A DNA stretch of 64,000 nt from Peribacillus frigoritolerans (GTDB lineage Bacteria; Bacillota; Bacilli; Bacillales; DSM-1321), in NCBI RefSeq assembly GCF_001636405.1, contig NZ_KV440950.1, forward strand, positions 2,875,712 to 2,939,711. Direction: 5' to 3'. A program made the translations under genes and the position numbers. Within the stretch, counting starts at the first letter, position 1, and every line of letters starts with the position of its first letter. This document shows, piece after piece, positions 55,575 through 63,761 of the stretch. The notes beneath the pieces are model-generated. The model did not search any database. It had not been told where the DNA came from and worked only from the letters and a program-made list of their open reading frames with translations.

Positions 55575-56642
55575 TTAAGTAACCCTATTCCGTAACCTGT
55601 GAAACTTCCTGAAATTCCCTATAATCGTTTTTACTACGGAATAGGTAGGGATAGCGATTAAAATGCCAATGAATCCGTATATTGATCCAGCAGCAAGCAG
55701 CAATAGGATAATGGTAAGCGGGTGAATGTTAAGCCGTTTCCCCATAATATTCGGTGTAACCAAGTGCCCTTCGACCTGTTGAACAACAATTAGGACAATG
55801 AGTACTTTCACTGCCAGCCCAATGTCTTGCTGTAAGGCAATGAAAAGGGCGGGGATGATGCTTATTAATGGACCAAGGAATGGTACAACGGTAAAAATCA
55901 TGGCGAATAAGGCCAATACGAGTGCATAATCGAGACCGATAATAAGGTAGCCAACATACATCAAAGTCCCTATCACAATTGATATGATGAATTGACCAAT
56001 AATATAAGTTGAGAGGGCTTTATCGACGTCTTTTAAAATTGTGTTCCCCTCTGATTCTACATCGTTCGGTATGTATTTTAATAGAAATGGTCGTAATTTA
56101 TCTCCATCCTTCAAGAAATAGAATAAAATGAATGGTGTAATGACCAATACTGTTAATACACTAGTTATCGTGGATAAAATGGTATTGAGATTCACGATGA
56201 GTTTTTCCGAATAATCTTTCAAATGCGTGACCGCTTTTTCTTTCAACTCTTCTATATTTACCATGCCAAAATCATTTTTTTCAATCATGACTTCAGATTC
56301 TTTAGAGAATTCCTTGACTTTGCTGGGGAGGTTTTCAGATAATTTTTGAAATTGGTCAACGATTACAGGACTGCCAAAGTAACCTACCATCCCAATCATA
56401 CTAAATATAATCAAAAACACGGTGAAGATGCTAGCTGACCTCGGGATAAATTCTGTTAACAAGTTAACGACCGGCCGTAATATATAGTATAAAAGACCAG
56501 CCACAATAATAGGGAAAAACATGGCAGCAATGATTTTTTGCAGCGGCAGCAGTACATAATCAATTTTACCCAGTAAAAAAATAATTAAAATGATCAAAAT
56601 GATCGCGCAAGCATATTTGAAAAACGGTTTATTGATCCACAA
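55575..56642 (-). CDS. yueF: AI-2E family transporter, YueF-like
   Basis: 355 residues from the TTG at 56642, five bases after GGGGGGA; an ATG upstream (56663) lies before that site. Eight or so helices in the AI-2E/PerM pattern, with VTPFILFYFLKDGDKLRPFL in the middle and IIPALFIALQQDIGLAVKVL near the end. Function of Bacillus members is not established; AI-2 or sodium export is assigned to some relatives. Confidence 0.83.
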   Translation of the reverse strand: MWINKPFFKYACAIILIILIIFLLGKIDYVLLPLQKIIAAMFFPIIVAGLLYYILRPVVNLLTEFIPRSASIFTVFLIIFSMIGMVGYFGSPVIVDQFQKLSENLPSKVKEFSKESEVMIEKNDFGMVNIEELKEKAVTHLKDYSEKLIVNLNTILSTITSVLTVLVITPFILFYFLKDGDKLRPFLLKYIPNDVESEGNTILKDVDKALSTYIIGQFIISIVIGTLMYVGYLIIGLDYALVLALFAMIFTVVPFLGPLISIIPALFIALQQDIGLAVKVLIVLIVVQQVEGHLVTPNIMGKRLNIHPLTIILLLLAAGSIYGFIGILIAIPTYSVVKTIIGNFRKFHRLRNRVT

Positions 56643-57084
56643 GACAATCCCCCCTAATTCCATCTCTTACTTGATTCCCTGATTTAGCTTAATGTTAAAC
56701 TAAATAACTTGATTAAAAGTTCGGTGCAAAACTTTTGGATGGATGAACGGTTGTCATTCAGCTTTTATTCAATAATCATTCAATTTTAAATCTAACTGAC
56801 CATTTATTAAATGGAAGTTCATATTTTTTAAACATTTTTGGAATTCAAATAGCTATAGCCTGAACAAACGAAGTTGATATATGGAAACAAAAACAAGACT
56901 TTCACTGTTAAAAGAAGGACATATTAAAATATATATCGGCCATTTTGACTTTAACCTGTCTTTACGTGCATAAGTCGATAATCTGAATTTATGCTCACAA
57001 CTGCCCCCAGGTGTGATGACCTAATCCATATAATATTCCAATGTGCTACAGTTCAAAAAGCACCGATACGGCCATATACATACT
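56643..57084. other. Gene-free spacer between YueF-like and OFA transporter genes
   Basis: About 440 AT-rich bases. It contains no supported ORF or obvious repeat copy, only the promoter area of the YueF-like gene at its left edge. Confidence 0.45.
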
Positions 57085-57146
57085 AAAAAGGCATCATCAA
57101 GGTAAATTCCGGTTATGGAAGTTTACTCGATCATGCCTTTTTTTAT
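57085..57146 (-). terminator. Terminator of the OFA transporter gene
   Basis: On the minus strand AAAAAAAGGCATGATCGAGT pairs imperfectly with CTTGATGATGCCTTTTT through a long stem containing GGAAnTTACC elements. A T run follows. Confidence 0.7.
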
Positions 57147-57157
57147 AGGTTATTAAA

Positions 57158-58426
57158 TTAGGATATCTTACTTAATGTGTTCGTTGCACCTTGTTTCTGT
57201 TCTTTTTGCATTTTTTTGATGTCCAGACGCAACCAGATGGAAATGGCGAATGCTATCGCAATTAATGCTGCAAAAACGTAGAATACCGGAATGTAACTGT
57301 TCGTACTTTCCCTGATTGCAGTAACCAACATTGGGCCGCAAACCCCGCCTAAAGACCATGTAGTTAAAAGATAACCATGGATGGCACCAATTTCCTTAGT
57401 GCCAAATAAATCCCCGGCAAATGCAGGGAGATTAGAAAATCCTCCTCCATAGCAACTAACGACCAACAAGATGAGTCCTTGGAACAATAGTGTATTTGTA
57501 GTCGTTGGAAGTAAAAGGAAGGCACCGATTTGAATGATGAAGAAAATGACGAAAACATTTGGACGGCCCATATAATCAGATGCCGCTGCCCAGCCAAGTC
57601 TTCCTCCGCCATTAAAGATTCCCATTATTCCGACTAATGTTGCTGCACCTGCCACTGACAGCCCGACAACGTCTTGAGCCATAGGAGAAGCAACCGAAAT
57701 CATCATGATCCCTGCACTTGTATTGATCAATTTCATGGACCATAACATCCAGAAGTGTTTAGTTTTAACCGCTTCTTTTGCAGTTAATTGCCTTAGGTCT
57801 TTCTTCAGTTCTTTCTTACCGGACTCAATATCTTTCTTCATTCCTTCAGGCAGCCAGTCGGCTTTTGGAGGTGCAATATAGGATGCCCCTAAGAACATCA
57901 GTATGAAATAGCCTGCGCCTAAAATATAATATGTAGTATAAATGCCAACGGATTCCATAAGGCTTGCAGCGACTGGGGCTGTAATGAGAGCTCCGGCACC
58001 GAAACCCAATACTGCCATTCCTGTTGCCAATCCCCTGCGATCTGGGAACCATTTGACTAAAGTGGATACTGGTGAAATGTACCCGATCCCCATACCAAGT
58101 CCACTTAACACCCCATAAGTCAATAGGTAGATCGGAAGTGAATCGACCATTACCGCTAAACCGGAACCAGCTTGTCCTAGTCCGAATAATACAGCCGCGA
58201 CCATAGCTGACTTTCGTGGTCCATTTTTTTCTACGAACTTGCCAAAGAAGGCAGCAGAAGTTCCTGCAAGCGCCATCATTATTGTGAATGCTAACGTTAC
58301 TTCAGTTTCTGACCACCCCATGGTCTCGACTAATGGTTTTTTGTAAACGCTATATGCGTATGCACCGCCAATGGATAGGTGAATGGCGATAGCGGATAAA
58401 GCGATTAACCACCTGTTTTTTGTCAT
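57158..58426 (-). CDS. OFA-family MFS transporter (oxalate/formate-type)
   Basis: 422 residues from the ATG at 58426 after AAAGGGGT. Twelve helices; the start LIALSAIAIHLSIGGAYAYS and VYKKPLVETMGW and the middle GIGYISPVSTLVKWFPDRRG are typical of the OFA (oxalate-formate antiporter) branch. It may exchange organic acids, but the substrate is not set. Upstream are two direct repeats around its promoter. Confidence 0.85.
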   Translation of the reverse strand: MTKNRWLIALSAIAIHLSIGGAYAYSVYKKPLVETMGWSETEVTLAFTIMMALAGTSAAFFGKFVEKNGPRKSAMVAAVLFGLGQAGSGLAVMVDSLPIYLLTYGVLSGLGMGIGYISPVSTLVKWFPDRRGLATGMAVLGFGAGALITAPVAASLMESVGIYTTYYILGAGYFILMFLGASYIAPPKADWLPEGMKKDIESGKKELKKDLRQLTAKEAVKTKHFWMLWSMKLINTSAGIMMISVASPMAQDVVGLSVAGAATLVGIMGIFNGGGRLGWAAASDYMGRPNVFVIFFIIQIGAFLLLPTTTNTLLFQGLILLVVSCYGGGFSNLPAFAGDLFGTKEIGAIHGYLLTTWSLGGVCGPMLVTAIRESTNSYIPVFYVFAALIAIAFAISIWLRLDIKKMQKEQKQGATNTLSKIS

Positions 58427-58460
58427 GTTGTTACCCCTTTTCTTCAAAAATAAGAAAGTA

Positions 58461-58507
58461 GCATGCGTTTTATCTATAATATAAGGTTTTGCATGCGTTT
58501 CATCTAT
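58461..58507 (-). promoter_or_regulatory. Direct-repeat operator candidate of the OFA transporter
   Basis: GCATGCGTTTTATCTAT at 58461-58477 and GCATGCGTTTCATCTAT at 58491-58507 differ in one base and repeat every 30 bp. Between them on the minus strand is CTTATATTAT, a -10-like element, so bound protein would cover the promoter. Confidence 0.6.
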
Positions 58508-58904
58508 CTTGTTGAATAAGTATATAAGAATATTATTTAGTAGTAAACTACTAAATTGAAATTCATGAAAAATTTTCCTCTGTGCTTAGAGTTGGGAAAA
58601 ACACTTTATGGATTCGGATTAAAAACGTTATATATTCTAAGGATGTTAATATACATATAAGGTTTGCAGGTATTACTTTGGTGTATTATTCACGAATCTG
58701 ACAAAAGTCTTTTCATTTATCGAATTTTCCTGGTTGCAAAAAGGGAAATGATTGTATTTACTCTAAAGGTGCGATGAACCAGAATTATTCTCATTGGCTT
58801 TATAGTGATTATTTTGATAAAATTAATCTAATATTCAAGACATATTAGCGTACCATTCGGAATTGATATTTTTAGTGGTTTCAGGAATAATTGATTCTTT
58901 TTTC

Positions 58905-58992
58905 AGGAATCATAGTCTGGAAATCAAAGAAAAACCAATTTATTTTAAAAAATTCCGAAAATTTCGTCTTAAAGGCTTGAACTATGATTCCT
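58905..58992 (+). promoter_or_regulatory. Long-range inverted repeat in the leader of the aminotransferase gene
   Basis: AGGAATCATAGT (58905-58916) and ACTATGATTCCT (58981-58992) are perfect 12-bp partners enclosing 64 bases. A CodY-like AAAATTCCGAAAATT (58949-58963, three differences from AATTTTCWGAAAATT) lies inside the loop. The right arm stops just before the uORF ribosome site. The preceding AT-rich bases 58508-58904 show no gene. Confidence 0.5.
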
Positions 58993-59007
58993 TATAGGAG
59001 TAAACTA

Positions 59008-59043
59008 ATGAAAGATAGATTTTATGGAAGTGAAATCTTGTAA
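59008..59043 (+). CDS. Leader-peptide candidate before the aminotransferase gene
   Basis: An 11-residue ORF, MKDRFYGSEIL, with a good TAGGAG seven bases upstream. It ends 25 bases before the aminotransferase ATG. Ile and Leu are its last residues, the very products this pathway concerns, but only one of each, so attenuation by charged tRNA is uncertain. It may set expression through translation coupling. Confidence 0.4.
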   Translation: MKDRFYGSEIL

Positions 59044-59068
59044 ATTTAATCAACAAGGGGTTTTGGTA

Positions 59069-60157
59069 ATGAAGGAACATGACATGCAAATCACGCTTAG
59101 TACAACAAAGAAAGAAAAACCACAAGCGGACCAGCTTGAGTTCGGTAAGCAGTTTACCGATCATATGTTTATTATGGATTACACACAAGGGCAAGGGTGG
59201 CATGATCCAAGAATTGTTCCTTATCAACCGCTCTCATTGGAGCCGTCAGCTATGATTTTTCACTATGGTCAATCCGTTTTTGAAGGATTGAAGGCATATG
59301 CAACACCTGAGGATGAAATTATCTTATTCCGTCCGGAAAAGAATTTCCAACGCTTAAATAGTTCTAATAGCCGATTATGCATACCGGATGTCGACGTTGA
59401 TTTCGCGTTGAAGGCCTTAAAGACTTTAATTAGCGTTGATAAGGATTGGGTTCCCCAGGCAGAAGGGACATCTTTATATATCAGGCCATTCATTATAGCT
59501 ACTGAGCCTTATCTTGGAGTATCTCCATCGAATAAGTATCAGTTCATCATCATCATGTCACCAGTGGGATCGTATTATAAAGAAGGCATCCATCCAGTTA
59601 AAATTGCAGTGGAGTCAGCTTTTACACGTGCAGTTAATGGAGGTACAGGTGAAGCCAAAACGGGCGGTAATTATGCATCGAGCCTAAAAGCCCAGGAAGT
59701 ATCCGAAAAGATGGGTTATGCTCAAGTTCTTTGGTTAGACGGAGTGGAGAAAAAATATATCGAAGAAGTTGGAAGCATGAATGTTTTCTTCAAAATTAAT
59801 GGTGAAATCATCACCCCTGCTTTAAATGGAAGCATCCTTCCGGGTATTACTCGTGATTCCATTATAGAATTGCTGAAACATTGGGGTCTTCCCGTGTCGG
59901 AAAGACGCATCTCGATGGAGGAAGTCCATGAAGCCTATAAATTGGGTCACTTGGAAGAGGCCTTTGGAACGGGAACAGCCGCGGTCATATCACCAATTGG
60001 TGAATTTTTGTGGAATGGTGAAGAAATGATTGTTCAAAGCGGAGAAACGGGCGAACTTTCCAGAAAGCTTTATGATACACTGACAGGTGTCCAAACAGGT
60101 AAAGTCACAGACGAGTTGAGCTGGACTACGAAAGTTGAAGAAAAAGTGACTCAATGA
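59069..60157 (+). CDS. ilvK: Branched-chain aminotransferase, IlvK-like
   Basis: 362 residues from the ATG at 59069 after AAGGGG; an upstream in-frame ATG (59024) has no site. Fold-type IV PLP enzyme: FTDHMFIMDY, FHYGQSVFEGLKAY, GTSLYIRPFIIATEP, the GEAKTGGNYASSL segment carrying the PLP lysine, EEVGSMNVFF and FGTGTAAVISPIGE. It catalyses the last step of Ile/Leu/Val synthesis and can use methionine's keto acid in Bacillus. Confidence 0.9.
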   Translation: MKEHDMQITLSTTKKEKPQADQLEFGKQFTDHMFIMDYTQGQGWHDPRIVPYQPLSLEPSAMIFHYGQSVFEGLKAYATPEDEIILFRPEKNFQRLNSSNSRLCIPDVDVDFALKALKTLISVDKDWVPQAEGTSLYIRPFIIATEPYLGVSPSNKYQFIIIMSPVGSYYKEGIHPVKIAVESAFTRAVNGGTGEAKTGGNYASSLKAQEVSEKMGYAQVLWLDGVEKKYIEEVGSMNVFFKINGEIITPALNGSILPGITRDSIIELLKHWGLPVSERRISMEEVHEAYKLGHLEEAFGTGTAAVISPIGEFLWNGEEMIVQSGETGELSRKLYDTLTGVQTGKVTDELSWTTKVEEKVTQ

Positions 60158-60162
60158 TACTT

Positions 60163-60193
60163 AAAAAAACCTTCTAAGAAGGTTTTTTTTTTG
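60163..60193 (+). terminator. Terminator between the aminotransferase and LuxR genes
   Basis: ACCTTC-TAA-GAAGGT with A runs before and ten T after; can also end the converging regulator transcript. Confidence 0.85.
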
Positions 60194-60196
60194 CTT

Positions 60197-60883
60197 TCAG
60201 ATAATCATTTTGTGCCTTATGGCAACTGCGACGGCCTCGGTCCGGTGATTCACTCCCAATTTCCTGATGGCAGAAGAAATATGATCTCTGACAGTAAATT
60301 CACTAACGCTCATTTTTGGTGCCATTTGCTTTAATCCCATCCCATTCGCTAAATATTGAAGGACCTCCACTTCACGTTTGCTTAGAAGGTAAGTGGGAGG
60401 GGCGGAATCGAATGTTGAACTGACAGCCAGTTTCAAATAATGGGAAAGCTTCATTAAATCATTCTTGGTAACGGGCTCGTTGGTGTGAATGGGGTCAACC
60501 AACACTAAACCGATGGCCAAGTCATTCACAATTATCGGAATGATTGCCAATGAAGAGATGGAAAATCTTTTTACGTATTTTGCAGGGATGGAGGATTTCG
60601 CATGCTGGATGGTTAAGTATATGGGCTTGTTATGGATGACTGCTTGGTGGATTGGGTATATATCATGAATATTTTCCCTAACATTATGTAATGAAAAAGT
60701 ATCTTCACTTGTACATGCACAAATTCCTTCACCCATTCCTGTTAAACATGAGTAACTGAATAAAGATGCTCGTTGAAATGAAAAAAAATCCACACAGCCC
60801 TTTACGATCATTTGTGATTTATTTGCCATATCTTTTTGTTGGGAAATCTTTTTTACATGTTTCATCAGAGTTTCCTCAAGCAT
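60197..60883 (-). CDS. LuxR-type regulator with GAF-like sensor
   Basis: 228 residues. N-terminal ~150 resemble a GAF sensor (SQMIVKGCVDFFSFQRASLF, ILAIIPIIVNDLAIGLVLVD-type text). The C-terminal GerE HTH is LSKREVEVLQYLANG... SEFTVRDHISSAIRKLGVNH. ATG with GGGAGG 11 bases upstream; a second ATG 18 bases in has a GAGG site. It is divergent from R2lox with 137 bp between the starts, so it likely controls that gene and perhaps itself. Confidence 0.82.
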   Translation of the reverse strand: MLEETLMKHVKKISQQKDMANKSQMIVKGCVDFFSFQRASLFSYSCLTGMGEGICACTSEDTFSLHNVRENIHDIYPIHQAVIHNKPIYLTIQHAKSSIPAKYVKRFSISSLAIIPIIVNDLAIGLVLVDPIHTNEPVTKNDLMKLSHYLKLAVSSTFDSAPPTYLLSKREVEVLQYLANGMGLKQMAPKMSVSEFTVRDHISSAIRKLGVNHRTEAVAVAIRHKMII

Positions 60884-60934
60884 TCGACTTAATTCCTCCC
60901 TACATTTTCAGTACTAGGATAAATGCTACTAATA

Positions 60935-60962
60935 TCTTACAATATAATGAAAACTCTTACAA
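60935..60962. promoter_or_regulatory. Repeated TCTTACAA, possible LuxR-type operator
   Basis: TCTTACAA at 60935-60942 and 60955-60962, 20 bp apart (two helical turns), around a TATAAT in the shared LuxR/R2lox promoter region. Short, so weak evidence. Confidence 0.35.
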
Positions 60963-61020
60963 ATTTAAAAATCCTTAGAGATTCAAAAGTTTAAAGTTCA
61001 TATTTCAAGGAGGCATTACC

Positions 61021-61908
61021 ATGAAAAGAAAGAGTTTAACGACCACAAGCAGGAGTTTTAGAGAAGATACCCTACCATTTAAACTTTACCAAAAGGCAAA
61101 GAGATTCGGTATATGGAATCCTCGAGACATTGATTTCAGCCAGGATAAAGAAGATTGGAAGTCATTTACTGACATTGAAAGGGAAGTGTTATTACGGATC
61201 ATTTCCCTTTTTCAGGGCGGGGAAGAAGCCGTGACTTTGGATTTGCTGCCGCTCATAATGACAATAGCCAAAGAAGGCCGGATTGAAGAAGAAATGTACT
61301 TAACGACATTTCTGTTCGAGGAAGCGAAGCATATGGAGTTCTTTCGCTATACATTAGATCAAATTGGTGAAACGGGTGATTTGACGGTTTATCACTCAGA
61401 CACTTATAAATCGATTTTTTATGAAATTTTGCCTGAAACGATGGAGAAACTTTTAACCGATCAATCACCAGAAGCCTTGGCAGAAGCAGCAACTGTTTAT
61501 AATATGTTTACCGAAGGCGTTCTTGCAGAAACTGGATATTTCGGGTTCTATCAGACTCTCGAAACTAATAAAATGATGCCTGGTTTATTAAAAGGTGTGG
61601 GTTTTTTGAAGAAGGACGAATCACGCCATATTGCATATGGGACTTTCCTGCTGCAGCGAATCATCAGTGAACATCCACATATCTTTAAACAGGTTGAAAA
61701 GAGGATGGAGGAGCTTTCACCACTGGCCATCACGTTAAATACAGAGGGATATGATCGGTTAGGAAATCCCTTTGGTAATGATCAACAAGCTGTATTGAAT
61801 TTTACCCTGAAACAATTATCAGTGCGGATGGAGATATTAGCCAGGGCGAAAGGGAAAGGGATTGAAGAAATCTATCAAAGCAATGAAAAGGAATATGGGG
61901 TGTTATAA
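61021..61908 (+). CDS. R2-like ligand-binding oxidase (R2lox)
   Basis: 295 residues, ATG after AAGGAGG. It is a ferritin-like protein of the R2lox group, resembling the Geobacillus kaustophilus enzyme. All six metal ligands are in place: Glu68, Glu101, His104, Glu165, Glu200 and His203 (in GGEEAVTLD, FEEAKH, TEGVLAE, KDESRH). Val71 and Tyr160, which form the ether crosslink in characterised members, are conserved. These proteins assemble a Mn/Fe cofactor and bind a long-chain fatty acid; their natural reaction is unknown. It is not a ribonucleotide reductase subunit: no NrdA-type gene is near. Followed by an iron alcohol dehydrogenase. Confidence 0.87.
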   Translation: MKRKSLTTTSRSFREDTLPFKLYQKAKRFGIWNPRDIDFSQDKEDWKSFTDIEREVLLRIISLFQGGEEAVTLDLLPLIMTIAKEGRIEEEMYLTTFLFEEAKHMEFFRYTLDQIGETGDLTVYHSDTYKSIFYEILPETMEKLLTDQSPEALAEAATVYNMFTEGVLAETGYFGFYQTLETNKMMPGLLKGVGFLKKDESRHIAYGTFLLQRIISEHPHIFKQVEKRMEELSPLAITLNTEGYDRLGNPFGNDQQAVLNFTLKQLSVRMEILARAKGKGIEEIYQSNEKEYGVL

Positions 61909-62034
61909 TGCCGAAATAAGATACAAGCATACTGTAAGTTTACATTCGTTAATGGATGGAAGTCAGGAACTTGAATGCAGCGTATGAACGATCCTTAACT
62001 GCGAATATAGACTATTAATCCGAGGTGAAACGAT

Positions 62035-63246
62035 ATGAAGGTAAATGCTCATTCGAATTTTTGGTTAAGGTCTTCGGTTTACAGTGGCACTAACACTCGT
62101 TCACTCATACCGGGCCTATTCAATGGTCTTGGGGCAAGAAGGATTCTGCTCGTGAGCGATGCTGGCTTGGAAAATGCAGGCGTCGTTAAAAAAGTTGCCG
62201 AAACTTTTGAGGAGCAGAAGTTGGGTGCCGAAGCTGAAATAGTTGGACAGTTTCTGGGTGTAACACAAGACGCAGCGAGTAAATGTGTAAATGAAGCATT
62301 GAAATATGCACGCGAAGTTCATGCCGATGCCATCCTTGCCATTGGTGGAGGGAGTGTCATCGATACCGCAAAAGCATTGAAATACGGATTATATAAAGGA
62401 ATTACGGATATAAACGATTCAATGCCAAGCGGTTTTCTATATGAGGGTTTTCCAAAAGCACAATCCATGAATATCCCGCATATTTCCGTAGCCACAACAG
62501 CAGGAACCGGCTCTGAAGTGTCCCCGATCGCAGTCATATATAATGAACATAAAAAAGTCAAAATGAATATTTACAATGTTTTTTTAAGTTCGGATGTTGC
62601 GATTCTAGATCCCGAGTTAACAGTCGGACTGCCGTCTGACATTACGGCGTTTACTGGTGCCGATGCATTGACACATGCATTTGAAGCGATCATTTCACCT
62701 GCTGCGACATCAATAACCGATGCATATGCATATCAGGCCATTCGAGTTATTGAAAGAAATTTACCGAGGGCCGTAAAGGATGGAACGAATATTGAGGCTA
62801 GAATGGAAATGCTGCATGGAAGCATGATGGGAATCACTGCATTTTGTAGTGCATTGAATGCGATTCCTGTTCATAACTTTGCCCACGCATATGGGGCGTT
62901 ATTCCGTATTCCGCATGGACTGGCCAATGCCGTATTATTACCGGTCGTCATGGAATCAATCCCGGATTTATATCTTCAAAAGGCCCATTTGATAGCTGAA
63001 GCCTTTAGTGTGAAAGTACAGGATGAAGATTCAAAAGGGATCTTAGCGAAAGTGGTAGAAAAGCTACGTGTTTTCCTATCTGATCTTGGGCTGCCCTCCG
63101 ACTTCAGCGCCTATGGAATTAACCAGTCGGATATGGAAAGAATTCTGAAAGCAGTAATGACCGACCCAGCTGCCGCTAATTACCCGATGTCGGAGGAAGT
63201 AATAATGTCAGTTGTTTCAAGAGTTTCACCCGTAAGAATTAACTGA
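62035..63246 (+). CDS. Iron-containing alcohol dehydrogenase
   Basis: 403 residues, ATG after GAGGTG. Fe-ADH family: NAD motif GGGSVIDTAKALK, metal ligands in DALTHAFEA (His), NFAHAYGALF (His) and RIPHGLANA (His), with an Asp upstream. It oxidises alcohols or reduces aldehydes in the cytosol. No terminator is visible in the 126 bases after R2lox, so the two are probably co-transcribed. The substrate may be the product of R2lox (inference). Confidence 0.88.
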   Translation: MKVNAHSNFWLRSSVYSGTNTRSLIPGLFNGLGARRILLVSDAGLENAGVVKKVAETFEEQKLGAEAEIVGQFLGVTQDAASKCVNEALKYAREVHADAILAIGGGSVIDTAKALKYGLYKGITDINDSMPSGFLYEGFPKAQSMNIPHISVATTAGTGSEVSPIAVIYNEHKKVKMNIYNVFLSSDVAILDPELTVGLPSDITAFTGADALTHAFEAIISPAATSITDAYAYQAIRVIERNLPRAVKDGTNIEARMEMLHGSMMGITAFCSALNAIPVHNFAHAYGALFRIPHGLANAVLLPVVMESIPDLYLQKAHLIAEAFSVKVQDEDSKGILAKVVEKLRVFLSDLGLPSDFSAYGINQSDMERILKAVMTDPAAANYPMSEEVIMSVVSRVSPVRIN

Positions 63247-63250
63247 TACT

Positions 63251-63281
63251 AAAAAAGCCAGCCCGTAAAGGTTGGCTTTTA
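63251..63281 (+). terminator. Terminator of the R2lox-ADH operon
   Basis: AAAAGCCAGCC / GGTTGGCTTTT (one G-U pair) around CGTAAA, then TATT. Confidence 0.82.
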
Positions 63282-63370
63282 TTGCGTTATAACGTGTTAA
63301 GTCCCGAATTTTACCATTCAAAAGTTCATTTCGTTATCTGATGTCTAAGAATTACAGTGATAGACTCTGG

Positions 63371-63625
63371 TTAATTTTTTTTTCCTAAGTTTTCCTGTGC
63401 CATCTTTATAAGTTCCTTGACCATGCCTCCGCCTAACTTTCCGCCTATTTTTCCATTCTGCTTGGATGTCAGTTCACCGTTATAGTCTTTTTTCAACGGT
63501 ACGCCCATTTCTTTCGCTACTTCAAACTTCGCCTCTTCGGGATTCTTCGTACCAGCGATTTTGGCTTTTAAATCATCAAGGCCTTGTCGCGCTTCAGATA
63601 CTAATATTCTCCTTCTCCTTGCCAT
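63371..63625 (-). CDS. Alpha/beta-type small acid-soluble spore protein
   Basis: 84 residues, ATG after GGAGGAGG. It is basic at the start (MARRRRILVSEARQGLDDLK), has the GPR-type cleavage region FEVAKEMGV and the conserved SASP segment KQNGKIGGKLGGGMVKELIK, ending in MAQENLG. It coats and protects spore DNA. It is somewhat longer and more diverged than major SASPs, so it is probably a minor one. Expression in the forespore (SigG) is expected. Confidence 0.85.
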   Translation of the reverse strand: MARRRRILVSEARQGLDDLKAKIAGTKNPEEAKFEVAKEMGVPLKKDYNGELTSKQNGKIGGKLGGGMVKELIKMAQENLGKKN

Positions 63626-63761
63626 TTAGCAACCTCCTCCTATTTTTTTCTTAGGTTATCCTAATGAAATGAAAATGATAAACCTGATTTGAAATTAGAA
63701 GAAGTTTTAGTTTATTTAAAGCGGGTAACATATAATAAAACGACGATTTAAGGAGAAAATG

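Noticed and set aside
61021..61908. Reading the ferritin-like gene as ribonucleotide reductase beta subunit
   Set aside because: No alpha-subunit gene nearby, and the Val71/Tyr160 pair and GGEEAVTLD motif are those of R2lox.
61950..61980. TTAATGGATGGAAG similar to part of the 217-bp unit, between R2lox and ADH genes
   Set aside because: Only about 14 bases match; could be chance.
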